Positions 1-6,818 of a stretch of 11,700 nt of DNA are shown here, piece after piece. The notes under the pieces were generated by a model. That model saw nothing but the letters and a program-made list of their open reading frames with translations, was not told the origin of the DNA and made no database searches. The translations under genes were made by a program, and so were the position numbers. Source of the DNA: Minisyncoccota bacterium (GTDB lineage Bacteria > Patescibacteriota > Minisyncoccia > Phycocordibacterales > CAIJYI01); NCBI GenBank assembly GCA_023229825.1, contig JALNYN010000035.1:1-11700 (forward strand), given 5' to 3'. Within the stretch, counting starts at the first letter, position 1, and every line of letters begins with the position of its first letter.

Positions 1-11
1 CCGAGATACAT
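1..11 (-). CDS. IS110-like transposase, first codons only (partial)
   Basis: The start codon is ATG at 11-9 on the minus strand and the visible residues are M-Y-L-G before the window ends. The upstream in-frame ATG present in the right copy is ATT here, which makes the MYLG start the one shared by both copies. No more can be said from this copy alone. Confidence 0.5.
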
Positions 12-109
12 TGTAATATGTTTCTTGGTTAAAATGAATAATACCGTTGGCGGACGAGGCCAACGGTATTATGTTATATCAATAGGTTCACAATGTCAGT
101 CCGGCAAAA
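1..109 (-). mobile_element. 5' end of an IS110-like insertion sequence (left copy, runs off window)
   Basis: This segment is the reverse complement of 11568-11676 with one difference in 109 positions (position 15: A here, C expected from the other copy). It holds the first 11 bases of a transposase gene read leftward, preceded by about 98 bp of noncoding sequence. The noncoding part contains a perfect 14-bp stem (38-51 with 59-72) around a 7-nt loop. Similarity between copies stops at 109, so the inner element boundary lies at or near there. The IS110 assignment comes from the right copy, where more of the protein is visible. IS110-family elements lack classical terminal inverted repeats, and members of the family encode a noncoding bridge RNA in one noncoding end; whether this end encodes it cannot be told from what is visible. 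Confidence 0.65.
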
Positions 110-135
110 CACGATCCAGGGGGTTTCATTTTGGG

Positions 136-163
136 ACCCTCCTCCGCTAAAGCTATGGAGGGC
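136..163. repeat. REP-like short palindrome, copy 1
   Basis: A 28-bp sequence with arms CCCTCC (137-142) and GGAGGG (157-162) around a conserved middle containing CGCTAAAGCTA. Closely related copies lie at 7381-7409 and 9265-9293. All three are intergenic. The family resembles the REP-type palindromes dispersed in many bacterial genomes, but I cannot name it. Confidence 0.6.
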
Positions 164-174
164 GCAGTGAGATT

Positions 175-248
175 CGTTTTAATTTTCAAAAAATATTGCG
201 GGGTTGTACAAAAGTACTGCCCCGCAATATTTTTTGAAAATTAAAACG
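175..248 (-). terminator. Long intrinsic terminator after fusA
   Basis: Arms 175-209 and 214-248 pair over 35 bp with one T-T mismatch and one G-T wobble, around an AAAA loop. The apex is a G/C-rich core (GCGGGG/CCCCGC) flanked by A- and T-runs, so in either direction the RNA shows a GC stem followed by a U-run. It starts 27 bp after the fusA stop, which makes it the natural end of that transcript. The extended A/T stem is far longer than termination needs and would also stabilise the 3' end. Confidence 0.75.
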
Positions 249-274
249 AAGATCGCCCAAAATGAAAGCCCGCT

Positions 275-2422
275 CTATTTCCTCGACTCGATGATGCTTG
301 TCGCCACATTCTGCGGTACCACCGCGTAGTGCGCGAATTCCATCGTGCTCGTGCCTCGTCCTTCGGTCATGGAGCGAAGATTGGTAACGTAGCCGAACAT
401 TTCCGAGAGCGGAACCATGGCGGTGACGGCTTTGTTCATTCCTTTGTCGCTCATGGATTCGATCTGTCCGCGTTTAGAAGAAAGGTGTCCGGTAATATCT
501 CCCATGAATTTTTCCGGAATGACGACTTCGACTTTCATGATCGGTTCGAGAATGACGGCTCGCGCGCGTTTGGCGGCATCTTGGAACGCCATGCTTGCGG
601 CGACCTTAAACGCCACTTCGGACGAGTCGACATCGTGATACGATCCGTCGTAGAGTTCGCAGGAAATGTCCACCACGGGGAATCCTGCGGAAATACCGCG
701 ATCCATCGCCTCTCGGAGTCCTTTTTCGACCGCCGGAATATATTCCTGCGGGATGACGCCTCCTTTGATGTTGTTGATGAATTCGAAAGTTCCGTCTTTA
801 TCGCGTTTCGTGTTTTTCGGCAAGTCCTCGGCATCGACGGTTTTGTCGATCGGTTTGATGCGAATGCGCACGTGTCCGTATTGACCGCGGCCGCCGGATT
901 GTTTGATGTACTTCCCTTCCGCTTCGGCATTTCCGAGAATGGTTTCGCGATACGCCACTTGCGGTTTTCCAACATTCGCTTCGACGCCGAATTCGCGCTT
1001 CATGCGCTCAACCATAACGTCCAAGTGAAGTTCTCCCATTCCTTTAATGATCGTTTCCATCGTTTCCTGATCGGTCTGCACGCGGAAGGTCGGATCTTCG
1101 GCGACGAGCCGAGAGAGCGCCGTACCCATTTTTTCTTGGTCGGCTTTTGTCTTCGGTTCGATACGCATCGAGATGACCGGTTCCGGAGCGATAATTCTTT
1201 CGAGAATGATCGGGTGGTTTTCATCGCAGAGCGTATCGGAGGTGACGGTATCTTTGAGTCCGACGGCGGCGGCAATTTCTCCGGCAAAAACTTTTTTCAC
1301 TTCCTCTCGGTCGTTGGCATGCATTCGGAGAATACGTCCGATACGTTCTTTCTTTCCTCTCGTTGCGTTGTACAAATACGAACCCGATTCGATCGTTCCT
1401 GAATACACGCGGAAGAATACGAGCGAACCGACGTACGGATCGCTGGCAACTTTGAAAGCGAGAGCGGACAGAGGCGCCTTGTCGGAAACCTCGCGGGTGA
1501 TCTCTTCTCCGGTGTTGGGATCAATGCCGTGCGGAGGCGGAATATCGAGGGGGCTTGGGAGATAATCGATGACCGCGTCGAGCACTGGCTGAATGCCTTT
1601 GTTCTTGAGCGCGCTTCCGGCAAAAACGGGAACGATCTGATTGGCGATGGTCGCTTTGCGGAGTGTTTTTTTGAGTTCGTCTATCGATGGTTCGTTTCCT
1701 TCCAGGTAGGCATTCATCTGTGCTTCGTCATTCTCGACGATCTTCTCAACGAGTTCACTATGATATTTTTCCGCATCGGCTTTCATATTGTCCGGGATCG
1801 GCACTTCGACTATATTTATTCCTTTCTCTCCTTCAAAATGATATCCTTTCATCGTGAGCAGATCGACAACGCCTTTCAGCTGATCTTCTTCTCCGATCGG
1901 AAGCTGCATGCGGACCGCGTTTTTTGTGAGACGATTCAAGATGCTCTGGTAGGAACGCTCAAAAGACGCACCGGTTCGATCCAGCTTATTGATAAGGCAC
2001 ATGCGCGGAACATTGCCATCGTCAGCATATCGCCAGTTGGTTTCGGACTGCGGTTCAACGCCGGCAACGCCGTCAAAAACGACGACTGCGCCGTCGAGCA
2101 CGCGAAGCGAACGCTTCACCTCAATGGTAAAGTCGATGTGCCCGGGAGTGTCGATAAGATTGAAACGATGCTTTTTTGTCGCGTCACCCTTCGCGTAGGT
2201 CGGCGTCCAAAAACACGTGGTCGCCGCGGAGGTGATCGTAATACCGCGCTCCTGTTCCTGTTCCATCCAGTCCATGACGGCGGCTCCTTCATGCACCTCG
2301 CCGATCTTATGCGTTACTCCCGTATAAAAGAGCACGCGCTCGGAACAAGTGGTCTTGCCCGCATCGATGTGCGCGATAATTCCGATATTTCTTACTTTCT
2401 CCAAAGGATAATCACGTTCCAT
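275..2422 (-). CDS. fusA: Elongation factor G (EF-G), 715 aa
   Basis: EF-G is the cytosolic GTPase that drives ribosomal translocation and, with RRF, ribosome recycling. The protein is full length. The G-domain motifs are all present: P-loop AHIDAGKTT (residues 17-25), switch I RGITI (59-63), DTPGH (91-95), NKLD (145-148) and a GSAL G5 motif. Domain IV shows the typical glycine-rich SGGRGQYGHV segment and the loop reading DGSYHDVDSSE. The start at ATG 2422 gives the canonical N-terminus. No Shine-Dalgarno sequence precedes it. It is not in a str operon (no rpsL, rpsG or tuf alongside); it has its own upstream promoter (2565-2593) with a hairpin at the mRNA 5' end and a long terminator behind it. 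EF-G rather than tetracycline-resistance TetM-type or LepA is clear from length and motifs. Confidence 0.98.
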   Translation of the reverse strand: MERDYPLEKVRNIGIIAHIDAGKTTCSERVLFYTGVTHKIGEVHEGAAVMDWMEQEQERGITITSAATTCFWTPTYAKGDATKKHRFNLIDTPGHIDFTIEVKRSLRVLDGAVVVFDGVAGVEPQSETNWRYADDGNVPRMCLINKLDRTGASFERSYQSILNRLTKNAVRMQLPIGEEDQLKGVVDLLTMKGYHFEGEKGINIVEVPIPDNMKADAEKYHSELVEKIVENDEAQMNAYLEGNEPSIDELKKTLRKATIANQIVPVFAGSALKNKGIQPVLDAVIDYLPSPLDIPPPHGIDPNTGEEITREVSDKAPLSALAFKVASDPYVGSLVFFRVYSGTIESGSYLYNATRGKKERIGRILRMHANDREEVKKVFAGEIAAAVGLKDTVTSDTLCDENHPIILERIIAPEPVISMRIEPKTKADQEKMGTALSRLVAEDPTFRVQTDQETMETIIKGMGELHLDVMVERMKREFGVEANVGKPQVAYRETILGNAEAEGKYIKQSGGRGQYGHVRIRIKPIDKTVDAEDLPKNTKRDKDGTFEFINNIKGGVIPQEYIPAVEKGLREAMDRGISAGFPVVDISCELYDGSYHDVDSSEVAFKVAASMAFQDAAKRARAVILEPIMKVEVVIPEKFMGDITGHLSSKRGQIESMSDKGMNKAVTAMVPLSEMFGYVTNLRSMTEGRGTSTMEFAHYAVVPQNVATSIIESRK

Positions 2423-2431
2423 ATGTTTAGT

Positions 2432-2491
2432 TAAGTATCAGGGATAAGTATCAGTATCAGGACGACGAACGACATCCCGTAGAAATACTTA
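2432..2491. repeat. Short word-array palindrome in the fusA leader
   Basis: The word AGTATCAG occurs repeatedly (about 2434-2460). The outer arms TAAGTAT (2432-2438)/ATACTTA (2485-2491) and GGGAT (2441-2445)/ATCCC (2474-2478) pair around a GACGACGAACGAC core. It is a reduced form of the ~110 bp word-array palindromes seen elsewhere in the window and would form a stem-loop in the 5' UTR of the fusA mRNA. The same AGTATCAGG word recurs near 7366 and 7417. Confidence 0.5.
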
Positions 2492-2534
2492 CACCTCTTT
2501 TCTTACAAAAATTAGTAAATAAAAATTAGTACAA

Positions 2535-2555
2535 ACAAAAAAGCCGAAAGGGCTT
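2535..2555 (-). promoter_or_regulatory. Hairpin with U-tail at the 5' end of the fusA mRNA
   Basis: On the minus strand AAGCC (2555-2551) pairs with GGCTT (2545-2541) around a 5-nt loop and is followed by TTTTTTG. The predicted transcription start is about 2558, so the hairpin would begin within a few bases of the mRNA 5' end. It looks like an intrinsic terminator, but at this position it could be an attenuator or a 5' stabilising hairpin. The rpsS operon has the same arrangement. Confidence 0.5.
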
Positions 2556-2564
2556 GATGGGGAT

Positions 2565-2593
2565 ATTCTAAACTATTTTGCGATGAATGGCAA
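2565..2593 (-). promoter_or_regulatory. Sigma70-type promoter for fusA
   Basis: Minus-strand -35 TTGCCA (2593-2588), 17-bp spacer, -10 TAGAAT (2570-2565). The predicted start is near 2558, giving a leader of about 135 nt. It lies back to back with the plus-strand promoter at 2596-2624; the two -35 boxes are 2 bp apart. Confidence 0.6.
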
Positions 2594-2595
2594 AC

Positions 2596-2624
2596 TTGAC
2601 GACATGGTATAAATTTGTTATGAT
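2596..2624 (+). promoter_or_regulatory. Sigma70-type promoter for the 75-aa protein gene
   Basis: -35 TTGACG (2596-2601), 17-bp spacer, -10 TATGAT (2619-2624): five of six consensus bases in each box. The predicted start is near 2631, about 35 nt before the gene. It is divergent from, and abuts, the fusA promoter. Confidence 0.7.
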
Positions 2625-2665
2625 AGATAAATGGTATTTTTTATAAACAACGATGAGATTTGAAA

Positions 2666-2893
2666 ATGAACAGTGATAAAGAAATAACATTGAATTACGG
2701 TAAACTTACAGAAAAACTTTCTTTTATGATGGCGGCGCTATATAAAAGGGGTGAAATTGTCGGTTCTCGCTATCAAGGGATTACTCCGGAAGGATTCACA
2801 GCAGAAGAAGAGAGGGCGATAAAAGAATACGCTGAGACAATGAAATCCCATTTTGCCGCCACTGCTCAATTCGCTGTAAAACTTGCTCTTTAA
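2666..2893 (+). CDS. Small hypothetical protein, 75 aa
   Basis: I do not recognise this protein. It is soluble and mostly helical in appearance, with no signal peptide or membrane segment, a mix of Lys/Glu and hydrophobic residues, and a middle segment ITPEGFTAEEERAIKEY that looks like a charged helix. It is a real gene by context: a near-consensus promoter lies upstream and an intrinsic terminator follows the stop codon within 25 bp. I choose the ATG at 2666; an in-frame TTG two codons upstream is possible. No clear SD is present. It is transcribed alone, divergently from fusA. Confidence 0.7.
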   Translation: MNSDKEITLNYGKLTEKLSFMMAALYKRGEIVGSRYQGITPEGFTAEEERAIKEYAETMKSHFAATAQFAVKLAL

Positions 2894-2915
2894 ATACGAT
2901 GTACGCCAAACAGAT

Positions 2916-2957
2916 CCCGCGTTCCGTCACTGACGGTTCGCGGGTTTTTCTTTTTTA
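2916..2957 (+). terminator. Intrinsic terminator after the 75-aa gene
   Basis: CCCGCG (2916-2921) pairs with CGCGGG (2939-2944), with an inner CCGTC/GACGG stem, followed by TTTTTC and TTTTTT. It ends the plus-strand small-gene transcript. Confidence 0.85.
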
Positions 2958-2971
2958 TCATCTTCTGCGTT

Positions 2972-3096
2972 GTCGCCGGACGTGGATTGCACCCGCGTTC
3001 GGAAAGTTTGTATTTCAGCAAGAACATAGTGTTAAAACAAACTTCCATATACCATTTCAAACGTCATGGACGGAGGTACAACCTCCGTCCGGCGAC
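2972..3096. repeat. Composite inverted-repeat element between the 75-aa gene and rplE
   Basis: The outer arms GTCGCCGGACG (2972-2982) and CGTCCGGCGAC (3086-3096) are perfectly complementary. Inside are the arms GGAAAGTTTGT (3001-3011) and ACAAACTTCC (3037-3046), and a perfect 10-bp palindrome GGACGGAGGT/ACCTCCGTCC (3068-3077 with 3081-3090). The total of about 125 bp is similar to other palindromic cassettes here. An open frame crosses it but shows no coding features. Confidence 0.55.
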
Positions 3097-3119
3097 GAGA
3101 ACCGCTAAAAAGCGAGAAT

Positions 3120-3151
3120 AAAAAAGAACCTGCTTTTTCAGGTTCTTTTTT
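3120..3151 (-). terminator. Terminator of the ribosomal-protein operon
   Basis: The 13-bp arms 3120-3132 and 3139-3151 (AAAAAAGAACCTG/CAGGTTCTTTTTT) form a perfect stem with a 6-nt loop and a U-run on the 3' arm. It lies 11 bp after the rplE stop. Being symmetric it can act on both strands. Confidence 0.88.
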
Positions 3152-3162
3152 GTTTTAAAAAA

Positions 3163-3711
3163 TTATTTTTTCGCTTCCGTTTTTTTGAACGGGAAGCCGA
3201 GGACGTCGAGGAATGCTTTGGCTTCTTTGGCGCTTTTGGCGGTCGTGACCACCGTTATCGCGAGTCCGAATACGTCTTTCAGGTCTTCGTTGGAGGCTTC
3301 GGTGAAGATCGTATGTTCGCGGAGTCCCATGGTGTAGTTTCCGATCTCGTCAACCGCTTTCGTTTCAAGTCCGCGGAAGTCTTTCATTCGAGGAATGGCG
3401 ACATCAATGAGCTTATCTAGAAATCCGTACATTCTTCCCTTTCGCATAGTTACAGTAACTCCGACAGGATCTCCTTGTCGAACCTTAAAAGAAGCGATGG
3501 ATTTTTTCGCACCGCGAAGGGACGGCTTTTGTCCGGTGATCTTGGTCAAGCGGTCAACGACGAGATCGTTCCTTTTCGGATCTTTCGATTTTCCGGTTCC
3601 GGTACTGACAACAACCTTCGTGAGGCGAGGGGCCTGCATCGTGTTCTTGTATCCGAACTCGGCTTTCATCGCCTCGAACGCTTTCTTTTCTTTTGTTTTG
3701 ATATTTTCCAT
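3163..3711 (-). CDS. rplE: 50S ribosomal protein L5 (uL5), 182 aa
   Basis: uL5 binds 5S rRNA and sits in the central protuberance of the large subunit, where it contacts the P-site tRNA. Length and sequence match the family: PRLTKVVVSTGTG near residue 28, a central SIASFKVRQGDPVGVTVTMR block, RMKDFRG, and the C-terminal GLAITVVTTAKSAKEA. It is the last gene of the operon. In classical spc operons rpsN, rpsH and rplF follow; here a terminator follows instead. A word-array palindrome separates it from rplX. No SD precedes the ATG. Confidence 0.97.
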   Translation of the reverse strand: MENIKTKEKKAFEAMKAEFGYKNTMQAPRLTKVVVSTGTGKSKDPKRNDLVVDRLTKITGQKPSLRGAKKSIASFKVRQGDPVGVTVTMRKGRMYGFLDKLIDVAIPRMKDFRGLETKAVDEIGNYTMGLREHTIFTEASNEDLKDVFGLAITVVTTAKSAKEAKAFLDVLGFPFKKTEAKK

Positions 3712-3819
3712 TGTAGTTAGCTTTTAGGTTTTAGGTTTTAGGTTTTAGCTTTACGGACGCCGCCGCTGTTGTTATCGTTTTAAGCTAACACCTAAAACCT
3801 AACAGCTAAAAGCTCGCGC
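3712..3819. repeat. Word-array palindrome between rplX and rplE
   Basis: The left arm (3716-3753) is a run of the word TTTTAGG or TTTTAGC; the right arm (3781-3814) is the same words in reverse complement (CTAAAACC, CTAACAGC). The arms pair over about 34 bp with a few mismatches around a core containing ACGGACGCCG and GTTATCG. It occupies the entire intercistronic gap, so the polycistronic mRNA would carry a long hairpin here. Confidence 0.7.
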
Positions 3820-4125
3820 CTAGATTTCCACTCCGCTTTTCTTACTGATCCTGACTTTCTTGTTTGCCACGATCTTCGATCCCACGCGAGTTGCCTTTCC
3901 TGACTTTGGGTCAAGCAACGATACGTTGGAAACATGGATCGGCGTAGCTTTTTCAATAATTTGTCCGGCTTTGCCTTTTCGTTTTGCTTTCAGAGTTTTC
4001 TTTTTGACGGCAACGCCTTCAACGGTCACTCGATCTTCCTCGCGGAAAACGCGGAGAACTTTTCCCTTTTTTCCTTTATCTTTGCCCGTGAGAACCACGA
4101 CCATGTCATCTTTCTTTATGTTCAT
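3820..4125 (-). CDS. rplX: 50S ribosomal protein L24 (uL24), 101 aa
   Basis: uL24 is an early assembly protein of the 50S subunit that lies near the exit of the peptide tunnel. The N-terminal KOW motif is clear (DDMVVVLTGKDKGKKGKVLRV, residues 6-26), followed by the basic KKKTLKAKRKGKAGQI and the usual PIHVSNVSLLDPKSGKATRVG. Length is normal. It lies 15 bp downstream of rplN and upstream of rplE in standard spc order. The ATG has no SD. Confidence 0.96.
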   Translation of the reverse strand: MNIKKDDMVVVLTGKDKGKKGKVLRVFREEDRVTVEGVAVKKKTLKAKRKGKAGQIIEKATPIHVSNVSLLDPKSGKATRVGSKIVANKKVRISKKSGVEI

Positions 4126-4140
4126 ACAATTTTGTTTGTT

Positions 4141-4512
4141 TTAAACGATCTCCGGCGCAAGCGAAGCGATCTTCTGAAAACCGCGTTCTGCGATCTCGCG
4201 GGGTATCGGACCGAATACGCGACCTCCTTTCGGTTCCATCTTTCCTTTTTCCAAAATAACCACCGCATTTTCATCAAAACGAACGTACGATCCGTCTTTT
4301 CGGCGAAGCGGTTTGGTCTGTCTGACGACGACGGCCTGCAAAACATCTTTGCGTTTGACAGATTTTCTCGGCTCAGCGACTTGCACCGCCAAAATGACGA
4401 TCTCGCCGATCTGCGCGTAGCGCTTTTTCGAGCCGCCGGGGATCTTGAATACCCTTCCGATCTTGGCGCCGGTGTTGTCGCATATTTTAACTATGGTTTG
4501 TGGTTGAATCAT
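4141..4512 (-). CDS. rplN: 50S ribosomal protein L14 (uL14), 123 aa
   Basis: uL14 contributes to the subunit interface of the 50S particle (bridge region) and contacts uL19 and 16S rRNA. The family start MIQPQTIVKICDNTGAK is present, as are the central VKRKDVLQAVVVRQTKPLRRKDGSYVRFDENA segment and the C-terminal RVFGPIPREIAERGFQKIASLAPEIV. It has the expected length. It lies between rpsQ and rplX in the classical order, with a word-array palindrome in the gap to rpsQ. Confidence 0.97.
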   Translation of the reverse strand: MIQPQTIVKICDNTGAKIGRVFKIPGGSKKRYAQIGEIVILAVQVAEPRKSVKRKDVLQAVVVRQTKPLRRKDGSYVRFDENAVVILEKGKMEPKGGRVFGPIPREIAERGFQKIASLAPEIV

Positions 4513-4616
4513 ATTAGTTAGCTTTTAGGTGTTAGGTTTTAGCTGTTAGCTTCACGGATCCGTTGCTGTCGTCGTTTTAAGCTAAAACCTAAAACCTAAC
4601 AGCTAAAACCTCGTTG
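4513..4616. repeat. Word-array palindrome between rpsQ and rplN
   Basis: Left words GCTTTTAGGTGTTAGG (from about 4520) are mirrored by CTAAAACCTAAAACC on the right (about 4580-4610). The stem is over 30 bp with scattered mismatches, around a core with ACGGATCCGT and GTCGTCG. It is clearly related to the rplX-rplE cassette in words and core, but the order of words differs. Confidence 0.7.
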
Positions 4617-4865
4617 CTACATTTGTTTTCCTATCACTTTAAATGTTTTGTCTTTTGATATCGGGTTCGTTTCTTCGATGACGACCTTGTCTCCCGTTTT
4701 GTAGGCATTGGTTTCGTCGTGTGCTTTGTATTTTTTATTTATCTGGACATACTTGCCGTATTTCGGAAATTTCACAAAGCGATTGACAGAAACGACAACC
4801 GTCTTCTGCATTTTGTCAGAAACGACAACTCCCTTCAATTGTTTTTTGTGTATTTTCTTTTCCAT
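4617..4865 (-). CDS. rpsQ: 30S ribosomal protein S17 (uS17), 82 aa
   Basis: uS17 is a primary 16S rRNA-binding protein with an OB fold. The core matches the family: KGVVVSDKMQKTVVVSVNRFVKFPKYGKYV, then HDETNAYKTGDKVVIEETNPISKDKTFKV. I place the start at ATG 4865 (MEKKIHKK), which gives the family's usual length. An open frame continues upstream to 4925, but that extension is a translation of the neighbouring word-array repeat (YQLQAISYKL) and has no homology to S17. No SD. Confidence 0.95.
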   Translation of the reverse strand: MEKKIHKKQLKGVVVSDKMQKTVVVSVNRFVKFPKYGKYVQINKKYKAHDETNAYKTGDKVVIEETNPISKDKTFKVIGKQM

Positions 4866-4968
4866 GTTGGTTAGCTTATAGCTGATAGCTTGTAGCTGAT
4901 AGCTTGTAGACATTTCTCCCGTCATCGTTTGTCTATAAACTAAAACCTATAAGCTGAAAGCTTCGTAC
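4866..4968. repeat. Word-array palindrome between rpmC and rpsQ
   Basis: The left arm is built from AGCTTATAGCTGATAGCTTGTAG-type words in two rounds (about 4871-4908); the right arm (about 4933-4963) reads ACTAAAACCTATAAGCTGAAAGCT. The arms pair imperfectly over about 35 bp around a core with CCCGTCATCGTTT. The vocabulary differs from the other cassettes in the operon, but the length and plan are the same. Confidence 0.65.
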
Positions 4969-5157
4969 TTATACTCTATTCTGTTTATTTAGTTCGGTTA
5001 AAATTCTGGCAATTTCTTTCTTCGTTCCGCGCTGTTCCCTTACGTTTTTTATTTTTGAACCGGCGATATTGAACTTCATTCCGCTCAAAGCCGTTCGCTT
5101 TTCAGAAAGTTCTTTTATCAATTCTTCGTCGGTTTTTGTTTTAATTTCTTTCGCCAT
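4969..5157 (-). CDS. rpmC: 50S ribosomal protein L29 (uL29), 62 aa
   Basis: uL29 is a small two-helix protein at the peptide exit tunnel and part of the docking site for trigger factor and SRP. The sequence has the family pattern: an N-terminal helix with DEELIKELSEKRTALSGMKFNIAGSK and a second helix with the conserved VREQRGTKKEIARILTELN. It is separated from rplP by only 7 bp, so translation is probably coupled. Confidence 0.94.
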   Translation of the reverse strand: MAKEIKTKTDEELIKELSEKRTALSGMKFNIAGSKIKNVREQRGTKKEIARILTELNKQNRV

Positions 5158-5164
5158 AAAATTG

Positions 5165-5587
5165 TTAGATGTGAGCTACGACTTTCGTCTTGATCGGTAA
5201 TTTCGCACCGGCTTTGCGGAGCGCTTCTTTTGCGACGGCCTCGGTACATCCGTCAACTTCAAAAAGGATGCGTCCGGGCAAGACCTGAAAACAATATCCC
5301 ACGGGATCTCCTTTTCCTTTTCCCATTCCCACCTCTGCTGCTTTCTGCGTTACCGGTCTATCAGTGAACACGCGGATCCATATCTTTGCGGTTTTGGAAA
5401 CGGTTCGGCTCAAAGTTTTTCTGGCCGCTTCGATCTGATTGGAACGAATACGCCCGGCGCTTTGCGCCTTTAATCCGAACGCGCCAAAAGCGACCGTAAT
5501 GCCGCGAGTTTCATTGTGCGGTTTTTTAGGATTGTGGCGATCGGTCTGCCATTTGCGATGTTTAACTTTTCTTGGGAAGGCTAACAT
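5165..5587 (-). CDS. rplP: 50S ribosomal protein L16 (uL16), 140 aa
   Basis: uL16 lies near the A-site tRNA elbow and is needed for late 50S maturation. Recognisable blocks are FPRKVKHRKWQ at the start, the QIEAARKTLSRTVSKTAKIWIRVFTDRPVTQKAAEVGMGKGKGDP segment, and PGRILFEVDG near the end. Length is typical. It lies directly upstream of rpmC. The gap to rpsC holds a small paired linker. Confidence 0.96.
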   Translation of the reverse strand: MLAFPRKVKHRKWQTDRHNPKKPHNETRGITVAFGAFGLKAQSAGRIRSNQIEAARKTLSRTVSKTAKIWIRVFTDRPVTQKAAEVGMGKGKGDPVGYCFQVLPGRILFEVDGCTEAVAKEALRKAGAKLPIKTKVVAHI

Positions 5588-5601
5588 ATTTTTGTTGCTT
5601 G

Positions 5602-5639
5602 CCCCGCGCAGTCCTGATTTATAGAAGGACGAAGTGGGG
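5602..5639. repeat. Intercistronic hairpin between rpsC and rplP
   Basis: CCCC (5602-5605) pairs with GGGG (5636-5639), and GTCCT (5611-5615) with AGGAC (5626-5630), giving an interrupted stem in the 66-bp gap. It lacks a U-tail, so it is unlikely to terminate; a processing or spacing role is possible. It may be a worn remnant of the palindromic cassettes found in other gaps of the operon. Confidence 0.4.
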
Positions 5640-5653
5640 ATGTTTTCTGTTAA

Positions 5654-6328
5654 TTACTGGTGTGCTTTTGTTTTTTGCTCGAATATTTCTCCTTTGTATA
5701 TCCAAACCTTGATACCGATCACTCCGTACGGCAGATTGGCTCTTTCTTTGGCAAAATCAATATCGGCGCGGAATGTTTGGAGCGGGATGTTGCCTCTTTT
5801 GATAACCTCTGAACGGCTCATTTCAGCTCCTCCCAAACGTCCGGAAATGGCGATCTTCGCTCCTTGGCTGGATTTGTTTGCCATAACCTTTTCAACGGTC
5901 TGTTTTAAAACGCGGCGGAACGGCATGCGTTTTTCCAATCCTTCGGCAACCATCTGACAAACGATCGCGGCATCGGTTTCAGGATAACGCACTTCTTCAA
6001 TATCGATCTTCAGATTTTCAGAAAGTGATATTTTGTTTTTCTTCGCAAACGAGAGTACATCGTTTTTGAGTTTGGTATGGCCTTCTCCGCTTCGTCCGAT
6101 GATCATTCCGGGGCGTCCTGTCTTGATGAGAACTTTCAAGGTGTTCGCATTTCTCTCGAAATCTATCCCGCTGACAAAATGTCCGTGGAGGCGTTTTTCA
6201 AGATATTCTCGAAGCAGAACGTCTGAACGCAAGAAATCCTGATATTTTCCCGGCGCGGCAAACCATCGAGATTTCCAGTCTCTGAGAATTCCCAAACGAT
6301 GCGAAAATGGATGAACAGTGTGTGACAT
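5654..6328 (-). CDS. rpsC: 30S ribosomal protein S3 (uS3), 224 aa
   Basis: uS3 forms part of the mRNA entry channel and its helicase centre. The start MSHTVHPFSHRLGI corresponds to the family's VHPxxxRLGI opening. A KH type-II motif with the GXXG loop is visible (RPGMIIGRSGEG, about residues 92-103). The C-terminal domain has GAKIAISGRLGGAEMSRSE and the ending PYGVIGIKVWIYKGE. Length is normal. It lies between rplV and rplP as in the S10 operon. No SD. Confidence 0.97.
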   Translation of the reverse strand: MSHTVHPFSHRLGILRDWKSRWFAAPGKYQDFLRSDVLLREYLEKRLHGHFVSGIDFERNANTLKVLIKTGRPGMIIGRSGEGHTKLKNDVLSFAKKNKISLSENLKIDIEEVRYPETDAAIVCQMVAEGLEKRMPFRRVLKQTVEKVMANKSSQGAKIAISGRLGGAEMSRSEVIKRGNIPLQTFRADIDFAKERANLPYGVIGIKVWIYKGEIFEQKTKAHQ

Positions 6329-6331
6329 ACG

Positions 6332-6369
6332 AAGTTATAAAGTTTTTAAAGTTTATCAAGTTATAAAGT
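6332..6369. repeat. Word repeat in the rplV-rpsC gap
   Basis: AAGTTATAAAGT occurs twice (6332-6343 and 6358-6369), separated by related AAAGTTT words. Only one orientation is present, so this looks like a single arm of a word-array cassette with yet another vocabulary. Confidence 0.45.
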
Positions 6370-6374
6370 CTTTC

Positions 6375-6818
6375 TTATGCAGACTTCTCTTTTGTTGCTG
6401 ATTTCTTTACTGCTGCTTTCTTTTCTGCCTTCGGCTCCGCCTTTTTTGTTTCTTTCTTTCCTTTCGCGGCTTTCTCGGTCGGTTCGAATCTGGCGATCGT
6501 CACCACGACATGGCTGGTGCGTTTCTTGATCGGAAAGGCTCTTCCTCTCGCTCTCGGCATGCTTCTTTTCATGACGATCCCCTGATCAACGGTCATATTC
6601 ACCACGCGATACAGGTCCTTCGCTCCCGCTCCGGCGTTTCTGACGTTCGCGACAGCGCTTTCGAGCAATTTGGCGATCGGATCCGACGCTCTTTTGTCGG
6701 AAAAACGAAGGAGGGTAATGGCCTCTTTCGTTTCTTTTCCTTTGACCAGATCGGCAAGAAGCCGCACTTTTCGCGGTGACTGTCGATAATTCTTAAGGGA
6801 TGCTGTTCCTGTTTCCAT
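6375..6818 (-). CDS. rplV: 50S ribosomal protein L22 (uL22), 147 aa, with Lys/Ala-rich tail
   Basis: uL22 lines the peptide exit tunnel through its long beta-hairpin. The core is canonical: ASLKNYRQSPRKVRLLADLVKG, then a segment ending in LLESAVANVRNA, and the hairpin region MKRSMPRARGRAFPIKKRTSHVVVTIA. The last ~30 residues (from about 115) are a lysine- and alanine-rich tail beyond the bacterial core, probably disordered and rRNA-binding. The short rpsS tail of similar composition suggests a lineage habit. Confidence 0.96.
   Translation of the reverse strand: METGTASLKNYRQSPRKVRLLADLVKGKETKEAITLLRFSDKRASDPIAKLLESAVANVRNAGAGAKDLYRVVNMTVDQGIVMKRSMPRARGRAFPIKKRTSHVVVTIARFEPTEKAAKGKKETKKAEPKAEKKAAVKKSATKEKSA

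Larger units (their letters stand above)
122..270. repeat. Composite palindromic element downstream of fusA (copy 1 of 2)
   Basis: The outer arms TTTCATTTTGGG (124-135) and CCCAAAATGAAA (256-267) are fully complementary. Inside lie the REP-like palindrome (136-163) and a 35-bp near-perfect hairpin (175-248). A sister element of the same plan lies after lepA (about 9248-9397). Arm sequences differ between the two copies yet remain complementary within each, which suggests that the fold is maintained. It begins only a few bases after the fusA stop codon. Confidence 0.65.

Noticed and set aside
1529..2434. Plus-strand open frame of 301 aa opposite fusA
   Set aside because: It is a mirror of the EF-G coding sequence with no promoter, no SD and a composition typical of antisense frames.
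2899..3108. Plus-strand open frame of 69 aa after the 75-aa gene
   Set aside because: It runs through an intrinsic terminator and nested palindromes, with no start signals.
3716..3753. Telomere-like TTTTAGG repeats as a sign of eukaryotic or linear-chromosome DNA
   Set aside because: The repeats are degenerate, paired with their reverse complement, and lie inside a bacterial ribosomal operon.
4866..4925. N-terminal extension of S17 to 4925
   Set aside because: It is a translation of the adjacent repeat; the S17 family begins at the 4865 ATG.
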